Source of the DNA: Phyllostachys edulis
Taxonomy: Eukaryota > Streptophyta > Magnoliopsida > Poales > Poaceae
Length of the DNA stretch: 64,000 nucleotides
Direction: 5' to 3'
NCBI GenBank assembly: GCA_036346405.1
Contig: CM070548.1
Location: 53,164,279-53,228,278, forward strand
The notes beneath the pieces were generated by a model. That model was not told where the DNA came from, made no database searches, and worked only from the letters and a program-made list of their open reading frames with translations. Shown here one piece after another: positions 22,556 through 32,105 of the stretch (position 1 is the stretch's first letter; the number at the start of each line of letters is the position of its first letter). Both the position numbers and the translations under genes were made by a program.

Positions 22556-24983
22556 TGTCGGGACACAAAATATGCAATTCTGGACCCTCTGTGTATAATG
22601 CACTAGTCCAGGATCACGCTAGTGCACACAGTGTCAACATAGGTGAATATCGATCCACACAAGCGATTAATAACATAAACGAGTAATTTGATAACAAATA
22701 AGGGTTTTGACCTTATGGTCGAGTTTACAATTATTAAGCCACGCAGGGCTAGCAAAGAAATAAAATAGCAGCGGAACGAAGAAACTTCAGCGGAATCCCA
22801 TCAATTCACCACAGGCAACTGACTGGGATCAAGACCCTACGATCAAGCACCTTCGATGAACTCCTCAAAAGCAGGCGACGACTCCTCCTCTTCTGTTGCA
22901 TGTTTTTACAACAAGCATGAGTACACACCGTACTCACAAGTCATACCACAGAAATGCAATTATAGATGTAGGCTTATTCCAAAGGAATGGTTTCTGTGGT
23001 TCTTTTGCAGAAATGCAACATTTGCAATTTAAATACAAGTAATAGATTGAAAGCATAATTCAAAACAAATAGACAATAATAATTTGACAGTTTTATTTCA
23101 CAAAGACACATAGCCTAAACAAGTTATTCACATAGCCATATGACTTAGGTCACACAGCTCCCTTCCCAAGGTTTTCATGAAAATCTACCCCTCGTGTGAA
23201 ATCACCGAGCATGTCCATGACCGCGGACGTGGCTACTCGAATAGATTATTTAACACTCTGCAGAGGCTGTACACTTTACCCACAAGATACAACTAGTGTA
23301 GCTAGCACTAGCCGTAACAAAACGTTTCAGAAACTTCATCTTAACATTGCCACTCCCAGTGTGCTTACAAACCGTCAGACAACCCCACATAGGAAGTTAG
23401 TCCGACACACACCGTTGGATAGGGACACAGCGAACCGCCCCGCGATGTAACTACCTGGTAGCACACCTCCACCCATGCACATAGCCTAACCTACTACCTG
23501 AGCAAACAATGCCAAGACTCCATAACTTACTAAGTTAGGCCCGTCCCACACCAGGCATGTGGTTGTACGAAAGGCTCAGTTCAATGGCACACAAAGTTAA
23601 GTCCTTAATTGACCAAGGCAAGACTTCCAATTAAACTACAATTCCCTACGCACACATGTTATTAAGCCCACGCACATAGCTCCACCAAAATATCACACAG
23701 TCCACTTGCCTCCGTCTAAATCCTTTCCCACCCTGTTGGTTAAGTGCAACATATGCCATCAACTAGTAATAGCACATAGCGCACATAGATTCTATCACAT
23801 AGTTCTATGGTCACTTAGTCAAGTTTATATTTGCAACTACATGAGATGATGACTCGTGGCATGGCTAAGCAAACTAATCGTATCTAACCAAGCCACGTTG
23901 GTAATACCATAGCACCAACTAAATAACCAAACTAGGGTGACAAAAAATTATGGCATACAATTTAGACAAGAAGGTCATAACAAATTGGATATTAACTAAT
24001 CCCAAAAGCATTGAAATAAATAATTAAAGTAAATACAATAATTTAAATCAATATAACCTTTGAAAACTGGGTTCAACATGATCAAAGGTATAACTTGCCT
24101 TGGAAAAGGTCTTGGTATTGATCTTGGTCTTGAGATGCTCCTTGCTCTTCAAAACCTCCCGAAGTATCGACGTCTACTCGCAACCGAAACAAACAAACAA
24201 ACAAAATAAATAAAAACAGAGGCAAAACAAACTCCAAAAATTAAGTAAAAATCTCAGATAGGTAGATCTTGAATTTAGATGAATTTAGAAATTTGAATGG
24301 GCTCAATCGGAGTTCGGATGCAAAAGATAGGGGCTTTGGAAGTTGGAAATCTAAAGAAAACCCTAAAAACTGATTATTCCGAATTTCCGAATTATTTCTT
24401 AAAAGAAAAATCGGATTATTGCGCAATGATGACATCAGCGCTCGGAATTAAAGAATTAAAAAGAAAATCTGACATGTGGGACCCACATGTCAGCCTCATG
24501 GTCCACGGTAGACCAAGTCAGAGGGACAGAGCGACAGAGCGAGGGCGCGCGCGTGGGCGTTGATCCAATCGTCCGTCGCTGATCCAACGGCGGGGACGGG
24601 GCGAGCACATGGGGATCTAGGCTGGAAGTGAGGCGGACTAGGCTGCACAGGACTGGGCCGGAGGGAATTTGGCCCAGGAGGTTTTTCTGAGATTTTAATA
24701 GCTTTTCTTTTTAACAAAATATCAGAAATTCAAATAAGCAATATAAAATAGCAAATGAACTTGGAAAAATTCTAGAAAAATCTAGAAAATATATCCAAGC
24801 TCATAGAACCCAAATAAAATAGTTTTGTCCATTGTTGATGTTGAATTTAATCATATTAAATTGTTTTGATGTATAAAGTCCATATTAAGCTTTGGATTTA
24901 AATTCAAATAAAATCCAAATGGTGAATTTTCTCCTACTAACTATTTAAAAGATTTTTAAAGTTCAGAAAATTAGGATGTTACA
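22556..24983 (-). repeat. 5' LTR with internal deletion
   Basis: 2,428 bp, collinear with the 3' LTR except for a missing block matching 10,310-10,957 of that LTR. The joint retains one copy of AGTC, which is present at both ends of the missing block. It also has small duplications (GACAGAGCGA near 24,530; AAAATCTAG near 24,778). The deletion removes the TATA region, so this copy should not drive transcription. Confidence 0.92.
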
Positions 24984-24988
24984 CCAAA

Positions 24989-25250
24989 CACCCGAATACT
25001 AAGGTCAGGACCCTGGTAGTGAACCCATCGAGAGGAGTAGTTGTAGCCATCTTCAAGCTTGCCAATATTACCATTGACTTGCCCTACCTTGTTGACTCCA
25101 TACTTTGGCTTCCTCGCTTGCTCACATGGAGAAGAAGATGACAATCAACGACTTGGAGCTCCTAACACGTGCGATCCAATGGTCGTGCAAGCACCTATTA
25201 ATTAGTGATTTTGAAAAAAAATAAAACTTTGTAAAAAGAGATTTGATAAA
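24989..25250. other. Right flank of the gypsy insertion
   Basis: No gene seen. This DNA was contiguous with 7,851-8,347 before the insertion. Confidence 0.4.
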
Positions 25251-25929
25251 CTGATATACATGCAGCGAAACTGCTATGTTGCACGTTCATGCTAGATGCG
25301 GAAGTCATGCATGCTTCCGACTATTGGAATTTTCTTCCTTGATCATTTGCTCTGGTACTACTTCGACTAGAGAAAATTGCTCGGTCCTTCGCGCTGACAC
25401 TGCTTTGTCCAGAAAATTCTCGGCTTTCTCTGTGGGACCCGCTGGCCCTGTCTTCGACGTGACTTGCCTGGAGTGCCATGAGACTCGCTGGTCCATGTGC
25501 TTCGACGTGACCCGCACGAACGTCATGCATGAAGTAATGTCTCTAGCTTGTGTCTTTGGTTGTCTTTACGTGATAGAAAAAATTGCTCCCAGCCTTGGTC
25601 TTCTTTCTTGCTGGAAGAAACAAAACGTCAAAACAAAAAATGAAACGCTGAATACTAGTACTTACTGAATAGAGGAAAAACTGGATTGGTTTTTGGTGCT
25701 GCAAAGCAGCTTTTTTCCTTTTTTTATTGCTTTTCAACTCACTTGATTACATGACTTTGCTTGTCCTTATAAAGGCTGGTTACATGGACTTTGAAACCAA
25801 CATGATTTCATCTATTATGCTACTCGGACTCAACGTTCAAACCAAATACGGCAACTAAAGCAAAAAAACAAAAACGAAAAGCTATCAACAAAAACGAAAA
25901 GCTATCAACAAGATTAGTTCCATAAATCA
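25251..25929 (-). repeat. Probable 3' LTR of a copia element
   Basis: On the minus strand a purine run GATTAAGGGGG (25,930-25,940) is followed by TGATTTATGGAAC, the expected polypurine tract and LTR start just downstream of the copia RNase H. The inner end is well placed. The outer end near 25,251 (TGATATACATG on the plus strand) is a guess because the other LTR is not in the window. A short tandem duplication of CAAAAACGAAAAGCTATCAA lies at about 25,867-25,908. Confidence 0.45.
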
Positions 25930-25934
25930 CCCCC

Positions 25935-26286
25935 TTAATCTTGTTTCTTCACCTTGATCACACCAATCTCCTCTCTCATTTCCAAGAACTTCGTCCGCCC
26001 TAGCGACTTCATCAAAATATCAGAATGTTGATCTTTTGTTCTGATGTGATCATCTATTATCTTCCCTTCTTCGACACATTCCCGAATGAAGTGATAACGA
26101 GCATCTATGTGCTTACTTATGTCATGGTAGACTGGATTCTTGCTTAATGATATTGTCGATTTGTTATCAACTTTGAGCACAAACCTGCTCACCTCCTCCT
26201 ACGTGAGATCACCAATTAGCCGTCCCAGCCAAATCCCTTGACATGTTGTAGTGGTAGCAGCAATATACTCCGCTTCACATGAAGAA
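25935..26286 (-). pseudogene. pol: Copia RNase H C-terminus
   Basis: The frame reads SCEAEYIAATTTTCQGIWL, a TAG at 26,196-26,198, then VDNKSTISLSKNPVYHD, SKHIDARYHFIRECVEEGKI and DILMKSLGR, ending in a lysine-rich tail before the stop at 25,935. These are the last blocks of a Ty1/copia polyprotein: the SxxEAEY, DNKSAI and KHID..YHFIRE motifs. RNase H would degrade template RNA. Everything N-terminal to SCEAEY is replaced by a helicase fragment. The element is therefore a fragment, with its LTR next to it on the left. Confidence 0.88.
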
Positions 26287-26540
26287 GGTTGAGTACAACC
26301 AATTCTACCCCTTGTGGTATAACCTGCCTCGGCCAAATATTGTGTCACATGTTTTGTCTTCCCAGAGCCAATTTCTCCAATAACAACCAAAACTTGATTA
26401 TCATGCACAGCTTGTATCAGCTCTTTCTTCAACTTGTATATTGGAAGACTTTGCCTTTGCTCCTGTATTGAAAGCTTTGACCATGGCCCAAAAGTTAACC
26501 TTTCCATAGGCCTCCTTCTTCCATTTCCATCATGTCATAA
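26287..26540 (-). pseudogene. Fragment of a PRP22/DHX8-type DEAH-box helicase fused to copia
   Basis: The translation reads SKLSIQEQRQSLPIYKLKKE, then LVVIGEIGSGKT and QYLAEAGYTTRGRIGCTQP. This is the entry to the RecA1 domain of plant DEAH-box pre-mRNA splicing helicases of the DHX8/PRP22 group, including Walker A (family GETGSGKT; here Thr is Ile). Upstream bases at about 26,505-26,535 match EWKKEAYGK in another frame, showing a 1-nt shift near 26,500. At 26,286/26,287 the frame passes from helicase (CTQP) straight into copia RNase H (SSCEAEY). Helicase homology runs almost to the CACTA-2 end at 26,550, so the rest may lie beyond that insertion. About 80 codons: no helicase activity is possible. 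Confidence 0.82.
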
Positions 26541-26549
26541 GCTGATAGC

Positions 26550-26935
26550 CACTACTACACAAAAGTTCATCACAGGCGGTTTTTGAACCATCTGAATTTG
26601 TATGTCTGTGATAACAGGCAGTTATCACAGACGGTTTTTGAGCCGTCTGTGATAAGGCACAACACAGATGGTTTTTAGTTGAAGCCGTCTGTGAAGGGCT
26701 ACTATCACAGACGGTTTCCACCAAGAACCGTTTGTGATATGTAGGATATCACATATAGTTCTATTTACTAACCGTCTATGATATCCGACATATCGTAAAC
26801 GGTTTTATTTACTAACCGTCTGTGATATCTGACATATTACAGACGGTTTGTAAATAGAACCATCGATGATATCTTACATATCACAGACGGTTCTTGGTGG
26901 AAATCGTCTGTGATAGTTCTTCATACCAAACTATT
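26550..26935. repeat. TIR and subterminal repeats of CACTA-2
   Basis: After the CACTA terminus come about a dozen copies in both orientations of TATCACAGACGGTT / AACCGTCTGTGATA with small variations. Such subterminal arrays bind the TnpA-type protein in En/Spm elements. Confidence 0.88.
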
Positions 26936-27273
26936 TTTTTTTAATTTTTGGCTAGCTTCCGGAATTGCTAGCCATACCCTCCGAAAATAAGCAAGCAGAA
27001 AACAGATAGATCATAGATGAATCAATTATTGACAACTCAAAGTGATCATTTACAACTCAAAATCAATTACAAAAGAATATAGTCGCTAGAGTTACAATTG
27101 AATTACAACTACTCAAAGTGAATTACAATTGAATCAATTGTTTGAAGGTCGTTTAGCAGTGTCGACAGAGTGAACCTCTCCGTTGGCGTTAACGATCTCC
27201 GTCTTGATGAAGCCGTAGAGCGCTCCTCGAACCTCCGAGATCTCGATCATAGCGAATGAATCTAAATCGAGTA
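26936..27273. other. 3' non-coding part of CACTA-2
   Basis: AT-rich, no gene recognised apart from the extreme end of the second CACTA gene near 27,130-27,270. Confidence 0.4.
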
Positions 27274-30154
27274 TCATGCCCTGTCGCTAGCAGGAGTACA
27301 GTAGTAAGCATATATAGTTAAATTTATAATTATGAAATAATTATTTCGAGATTGACAAACCTCTGGATCATTCGTCTTAGCACCCATGATTTGTTGCATA
27401 TGACGGCAAACGTAGAATGCACATAGGTGATCTTGTTTTTGCTGGTGGCACTGCAAAAATAGAATTACATATATAGGTATAGTCAGTTCAAGAGACATTA
27501 TCACGAAGTGTGATGTAGGATTATTGTGTTGTAGCTCGTAACGAAAATCGCTTCCCGTGTTGCAGTGTGGCGCTCGATCCCTTGTATGGTCCTCCCTCGG
27601 CAACATAGGCGCTGAACGACATACATGATTCCAAAAAGTTATCCTCGGCCATTTCAAACGAAGGAAGACTACAATAGAGTTATGTATCGAGGAAATGACC
27701 ATACCTGTTGAGTATTCCTTCCACAAGGGTGAAGTCGTGGGTTTTGTTGAGTAGGGAATCAAGGTATACTACCTTGTTCCACTTTGGTACAATGAGCACT
27801 TGTATGTCTCTATAGTCATTAAACCTAAGTTCGTGCTACATATAAAGTACAAATGAAATTTATATAGCAAGTAGTAAAGCACTTACTTTTGGTTGTAGAG
27901 CACCAGTATGTAGTCCTTATCATCTTGAGCAAGCAATCCTGTTGTTATGTATTTCATAATGTAAGATTCGTCTTCGATGATGGTTTGCTCGGAGACCACA
28001 TGTGGGTCGAAGAAACCCACTGGTTCTTGCCATCGCCAAGCATTTTTCATCATGTATCTATACATAAGCATTGAGTTATGATATTTATCGGTATTACGTG
28101 AATGTAGAACTTGATTGTACAAACTTACAGTGTCCAGCATCGTAGGAGTGAGGCGTCGAGGGCATTGAGGTTGAATAGGTCGAATAAGTTGTCGAAGCCC
28201 ATGACGAAGTGGCCCGGCTTGTGGAAGAAATGCTCCTTCATGTATCTGACGGTGATTCCAGTATCACACTCCTTCTCTTTGGTCTTCTGCATGTACCAGA
28301 CATGCAAAGCCTGAAAACCTATTCCAGCACGGACTAATACTATGTCGGGGGCCAACGGACTTCCAAGGGAGTATTTCTCGGGCTTGGGAGGCGCCTTAAT
28401 GTTCTTCAATTTTGATTTGGCCTTAACGATTTACCCGCTACACGTCTTCCTGTGAGACGACTCGGGAACCGATACGGCGACACGCTTTTCTTGTTCCTTC
28501 GGTGTCTTCTCCATGGGAACTGATGAGGTGGCCTTCTGAAGCAAAGGTTGAGGTGGAGTCATTGAGGGTCCTGTTGGAGAGGAATGGTCATGTCGAGATC
28601 GCAACACTGTAGGGTCTAGGGCGATGTCCTTCTTGGGCCACTAGATAAAAGTGTGCATGGCATCCCCTAGTATTCTGATGTCTTCGTTCGGGCGAATCTC
28701 CAGCGGGACGGCCTTTAAATTTTCATGTACCATGTCCACCTGGACCCTGGCCTAACCCTACGCCAGCTGAGCACCGTGCTGCACTGTCCCTTTCTGGCAT
28801 GGATACGCCATCCCCCCGTCCAACCTCAATAGAAATAGACCCAACCATCCTCACTTGGAGCTTGCAGGGCGTTGGCTCCTACAAAATGATACACAATTAG
28901 CTAAGACGTCCTATAGGTCTATCTTTGGAGCATTCTAGAGATGTACATTACCTTAATGTCATCGATAGGTAATTGGACGTCATCATGTTCAGAGTTATGC
29001 GTGGATGCGACGCTACTCCGATGTTGAGGAGGAATGGCTCCCAAAATAACGGGGGTGGCTTGCGACTGGTTGAGGAGTTGATTCATTTGATCCTGCAATC
29101 TTGTTATCTGTCCTTGAAATTTTGCAGTAAGCATCTGTACCAACCAGTCCTCGTGCTCGGCCTTGGATCTCTTCCTACTCCTATACGTGTCGGGGTCGTC
29201 TCGGAATCCATCCCTCCAAGGTTCGTAAACCCCAAGGCCTCGTGTGCGACCCGGGTGCTCCTTGTTTTCCAGGGCTGTAGATAGTATACCCTTCTCCCTG
29301 TCTGCTTGGAATGAGCCTTGGGAAGAATCGGTAGTCAATGCATGCTGCAAGAGGTCATCATGTTATTATAGACACTATGAAGTTATGCACTTATTAACAA
29401 CTAGATAGTTTGACATATTTACCAGACGTTGGGACACTGCCTCATCTGCTAGGTTTGTGAAAGAGAAGCCGCTCGAAGACATGGCTGATGCCCTCACTCT
29501 TAACCAGCTTCGAGCGCACTCGTCTGTGATATCAGCAAATGGTCGGGTTATGTTCTCGTCCTCTGCCATCCATTCTGTGGTTTTACCCATGTGCCTAGTG
29601 GTGCCAAGTTTCTGGGGGTGAGTGTTTTGTGCCTGGAGAGCTTTGTGCGCTACACTTTGCTCCTAAAATTCGGTCGTCATCTTCATCCGCACAAAGGCGT
29701 CCTATATATCCTGCGACAAAAATTGATACTTCGTGAAGGGCGTCTGACCCGTGTTCACGTACTTTGTGACAAGTGTGCTCTTGAAGGTCCTCCACGTGTG
29801 TCCCATCGCGAGCAACGCCTGCCATTCCACGCGTGCCTGGTCTGCTTCTGGGATAGTGAACGAGCCTGAAATTTCAGTCCATAGCTGGCCTCTCTCTATG
29901 TCCATCAGAGAATTCCAGCTTGGTGTGGTGATGGGGACCCGTTCCCTTCCAAGTATCTCGCAGATGGTCCGGAATCTCGCTGCTGCTTTCTTGAGACTCA
30001 GAGTGACTCCAACGGCACCGACCTCCGTGATGGTCATTCGGCCCGCAGACAATTTCGATATTCCTCTGCCATCTCGCTTACGTACCACTTCCATTAGAGA
30101 TCCAGACGCATTCGGTAACATCGATGCCGACGGTGAAGACATTGTAGATGACAT
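27274..30154 (-). pseudogene. CACTA-2 second gene: Transposase_24-like with Ulp1-like protease domain
   Basis: The probable start is M at ~30,154. Exon 1 (to about 29,430) carries the Transposase_24 region (RFRTICEILGRERVPITTP, the TKYVNTGQTPFTKYQFLSQ block, FTNLADEAVSQRL) with nonsense changes, and ends at GTAAAT. Exon 2 (~29,346-28,952) reads HPGRTRGLGVYEPWRDGF and DTYRSRKRSKAEHEDWLVQM with a coiled coil, then GTAATG. Further exons give PTPCKLQVRMVGSISIEVGR, KPEKYSLGSPLAPDIVL, ALHVWYMQKTKEKE and an Ulp1-type C-terminus (PKWNKVVYLDSLLNKTHDF, QDHLCAFYVCRHMQQI). The cysteine in LCAFYVC matches the catalytic position. The usual catalytic His region appears as YRDIQVLIV, with no His. Several in-frame stops make it a pseudogene. 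CACTA second genes encode DNA-binding partner proteins. Confidence 0.75.
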
Positions 30155-30214
30155 CTCGCTTGCTTGATATCTATATAAGTTACATACGCAATGAACTAAA
30201 ATTTTAGAATTCAA

Positions 30215-31565
30215 AACGCTGAGAGTTTAAATAAAATGGATTGCAAGTTGATATCCATTACGTATTTTCGAAGATAATTTCCCTTGGAAACATATTTTAT
30301 ACAGAAAAAATAGAAGTCTTATTATGAATAACAAATGCCCATTCAATCTTAAGGCAATTTAAATCCTAACTCGACAAATACATAATTGCACATGTGAAGA
30401 GTTCTAGACAGATATATAATTGCACATGTCAAGGCATAAGCATCGTTAAAACATACTAGGCACACAATCAAGAAAATAGATAAAAACACTAACTGTACAT
30501 TTTCCCAAAAGAAATCTGTTTGTAGGCATAGATCAATCATACTACTAAAGGACTAATAAAAGCTCACTGTTGCCTCCCTAACTAGGACCTCTCCAAATGT
30601 GATTTGGCAAATCATTTTTGAATAATTGTTCATGTGCCAGTTACATTGTTAGAAAGATGGCAATATTTTACCATACTAAGACAGCACGTGCATTGAACTT
30701 CAAAAACAAAATACAATAACCATCATAATCATTCTATAGCTCATCGAATACTTTTTGTGTAGAATAATCTTATCAGCAAGGGCTATGCCATGACAACTTG
30801 TTTCCCAAAAAATATATGTAAGGAATACGATTAGGACTTAATAACAAAAATTATGCACGAAGCACATGACTGAGGCACAAATACCATTAATATTGAAGAA
30901 TTTGCACATAATACATATACGTCACAAAAATTCCATAATGGTAGTAAAATAACCTACATATAATACCAATAATTGGCATACGCATAGCAGTCATTCAATT
31001 CGTAAATCGAAATTCTAAAATCATTTTCCTTAGGTTATCTAGCATAAAGATTCTAGTGGCCATAACTTTTGCCATGGACCTCTTAACAGACATGAGCTCT
31101 ATATCTCAATTGACCAACACATCAGCAAGGGCAAGCTTCCCAAGGTGGATGGCAGTATTCTACCCTCTATAGAAGCACTAATTTCATATATCAGAATTCA
31201 AAAACATGGGTAAGCCATAAAAATTTCATAAGGGCAGTAGGCCGCACATTAAAATGCAAACCTTGGGAGGTGCTTAGGATGGCGGTGGGGGAGGAAGGGG
31301 GAGGAGGAGGCCGAGCAGTGTGGCTTCGGCGTAGAGGAGGAGGACAAGTGCCGTGACTCGGGGTAGGAGGCATCGGGGAGGGGGCTTCGAGCAGCAGCAG
31401 CGTCGTCGATGTCAGCGGCAGTGGCGTCGAGGTCAGGGGCGCTCGGGTGGGGAGGTGAACGAGTGAGAGAAACGGGCTAAGGACGCTAGGGAGGTGAACG
31501 GGTGAGAGTAAGGGCGAGTGACGAGTAAGGGCAAAAACCCTAGCGGTTCCCTCCTAATAAAGGGA
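30215..31565. other. CACTA-2 internal spacer and GC-rich leader
   Basis: 30,215-31,190 is AT-rich with no gene. 31,190-31,560 is GC-rich and on the minus strand contains CGCTAGGGTTTTTGCCC, resembling a plant 5' leader. It lies between the palindrome array and the second gene, so it is the likely leader of that gene. Confidence 0.4.
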
Positions 31566-31771
31566 TATCACAGACGGTTCTATTATAGAATCGTCTGTGA
31601 TAAGTAATCACAGACGGTTCCATAATAGAACCGTCTGTGATATGGTTCATATCACAGACAGTTCTATTAAGGAACCATCTATGATATGGACCATATCAGA
31701 GATGGTCGTATTATGGAACCATCTGCGATTACTTATCACAGATGGTTCCATAATAGAACCGTTTATGATAT
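31566..31771. repeat. Five tandem palindromes made of CACTA subterminal motifs
   Basis: Five near-perfect palindromes of 35-39 bp lie at 31,566-31,602, 31,607-31,641, 31,649-31,687, 31,693-31,730 and 31,733-31,771. Each has arms ATCACAGACGGTTC and GAACCGTCTGTGAT around a short AT core. The arms match the subterminal repeats at 26,560-26,935, but this array lies between the two CACTA genes, not at an end. Confidence 0.88.
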
Positions 31772-32105
31772 GCCACTATATGATAGTTCATTCAAATATA
31801 TGTGCAACAAGTATTAGACACACAAGAGCAGGGAGACATTAAGTCATACAAGAGCACATTAAGAGAAATCCATAATTTGGCATGAGAGCACATGAACCTT
31901 TATAAGACATACAAGAGCAGGGAGATATTAAGTCCACCATATTTGACATATTAGGACATGAGACAAATAGGTTGTACAAGTACATAATATTACCATTCCA
32001 CATTACAATGAAGTCCACAATGACAGCAAAAATCAGAGATGACAAGTCCATAACATATTAACACATCACAATTCCACATTTACATCAAAATAAGATATTA
32101 CAAGT
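31772..32105. other. Downstream region of the CACTA-2 transposase gene
   Basis: AT-rich, no gene. It contains a direct repeat of ACAAGAGCAGGGAGA plus ATTAAGTC at about 31,823 and 31,909. Confidence 0.4.

Larger units (their letters stand above)
8348..24983 (-). mobile_element. Complete Ty3/gypsy element, Tekay-like chromovirus, degenerate
   Basis: Both LTRs start TGTCGGGACAC (plus strand) and end GATGTTACA. They are flanked by the 5-bp target duplication CCAAA (8,343-8,347 and 24,984-24,988), so insertion and ends are certain. On the minus strand the order is 5' LTR, PBS for initiator tRNA-Met, extra leader ORF, gag, protease, reverse transcriptase, RNase H, integrase with a chromodomain-like tail, polypurine tract, 3' LTR. 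Integrase after RNase H makes it gypsy; long LTRs and the C-terminal tail suggest the Tekay/Del clade. Without the nested solo LTR and its duplication the element is about 11.3 kb. In the first ~175 bp the LTRs differ by four transitions, suggesting insertion on the order of a million years ago. Confidence 0.93.

Noticed and set aside
31566..31771. CRISPR-like regular repeats
   Set aside because: The units are palindromes matching transposon subterminal motifs, there are no unique spacers of constant length, and the genome is a plant.
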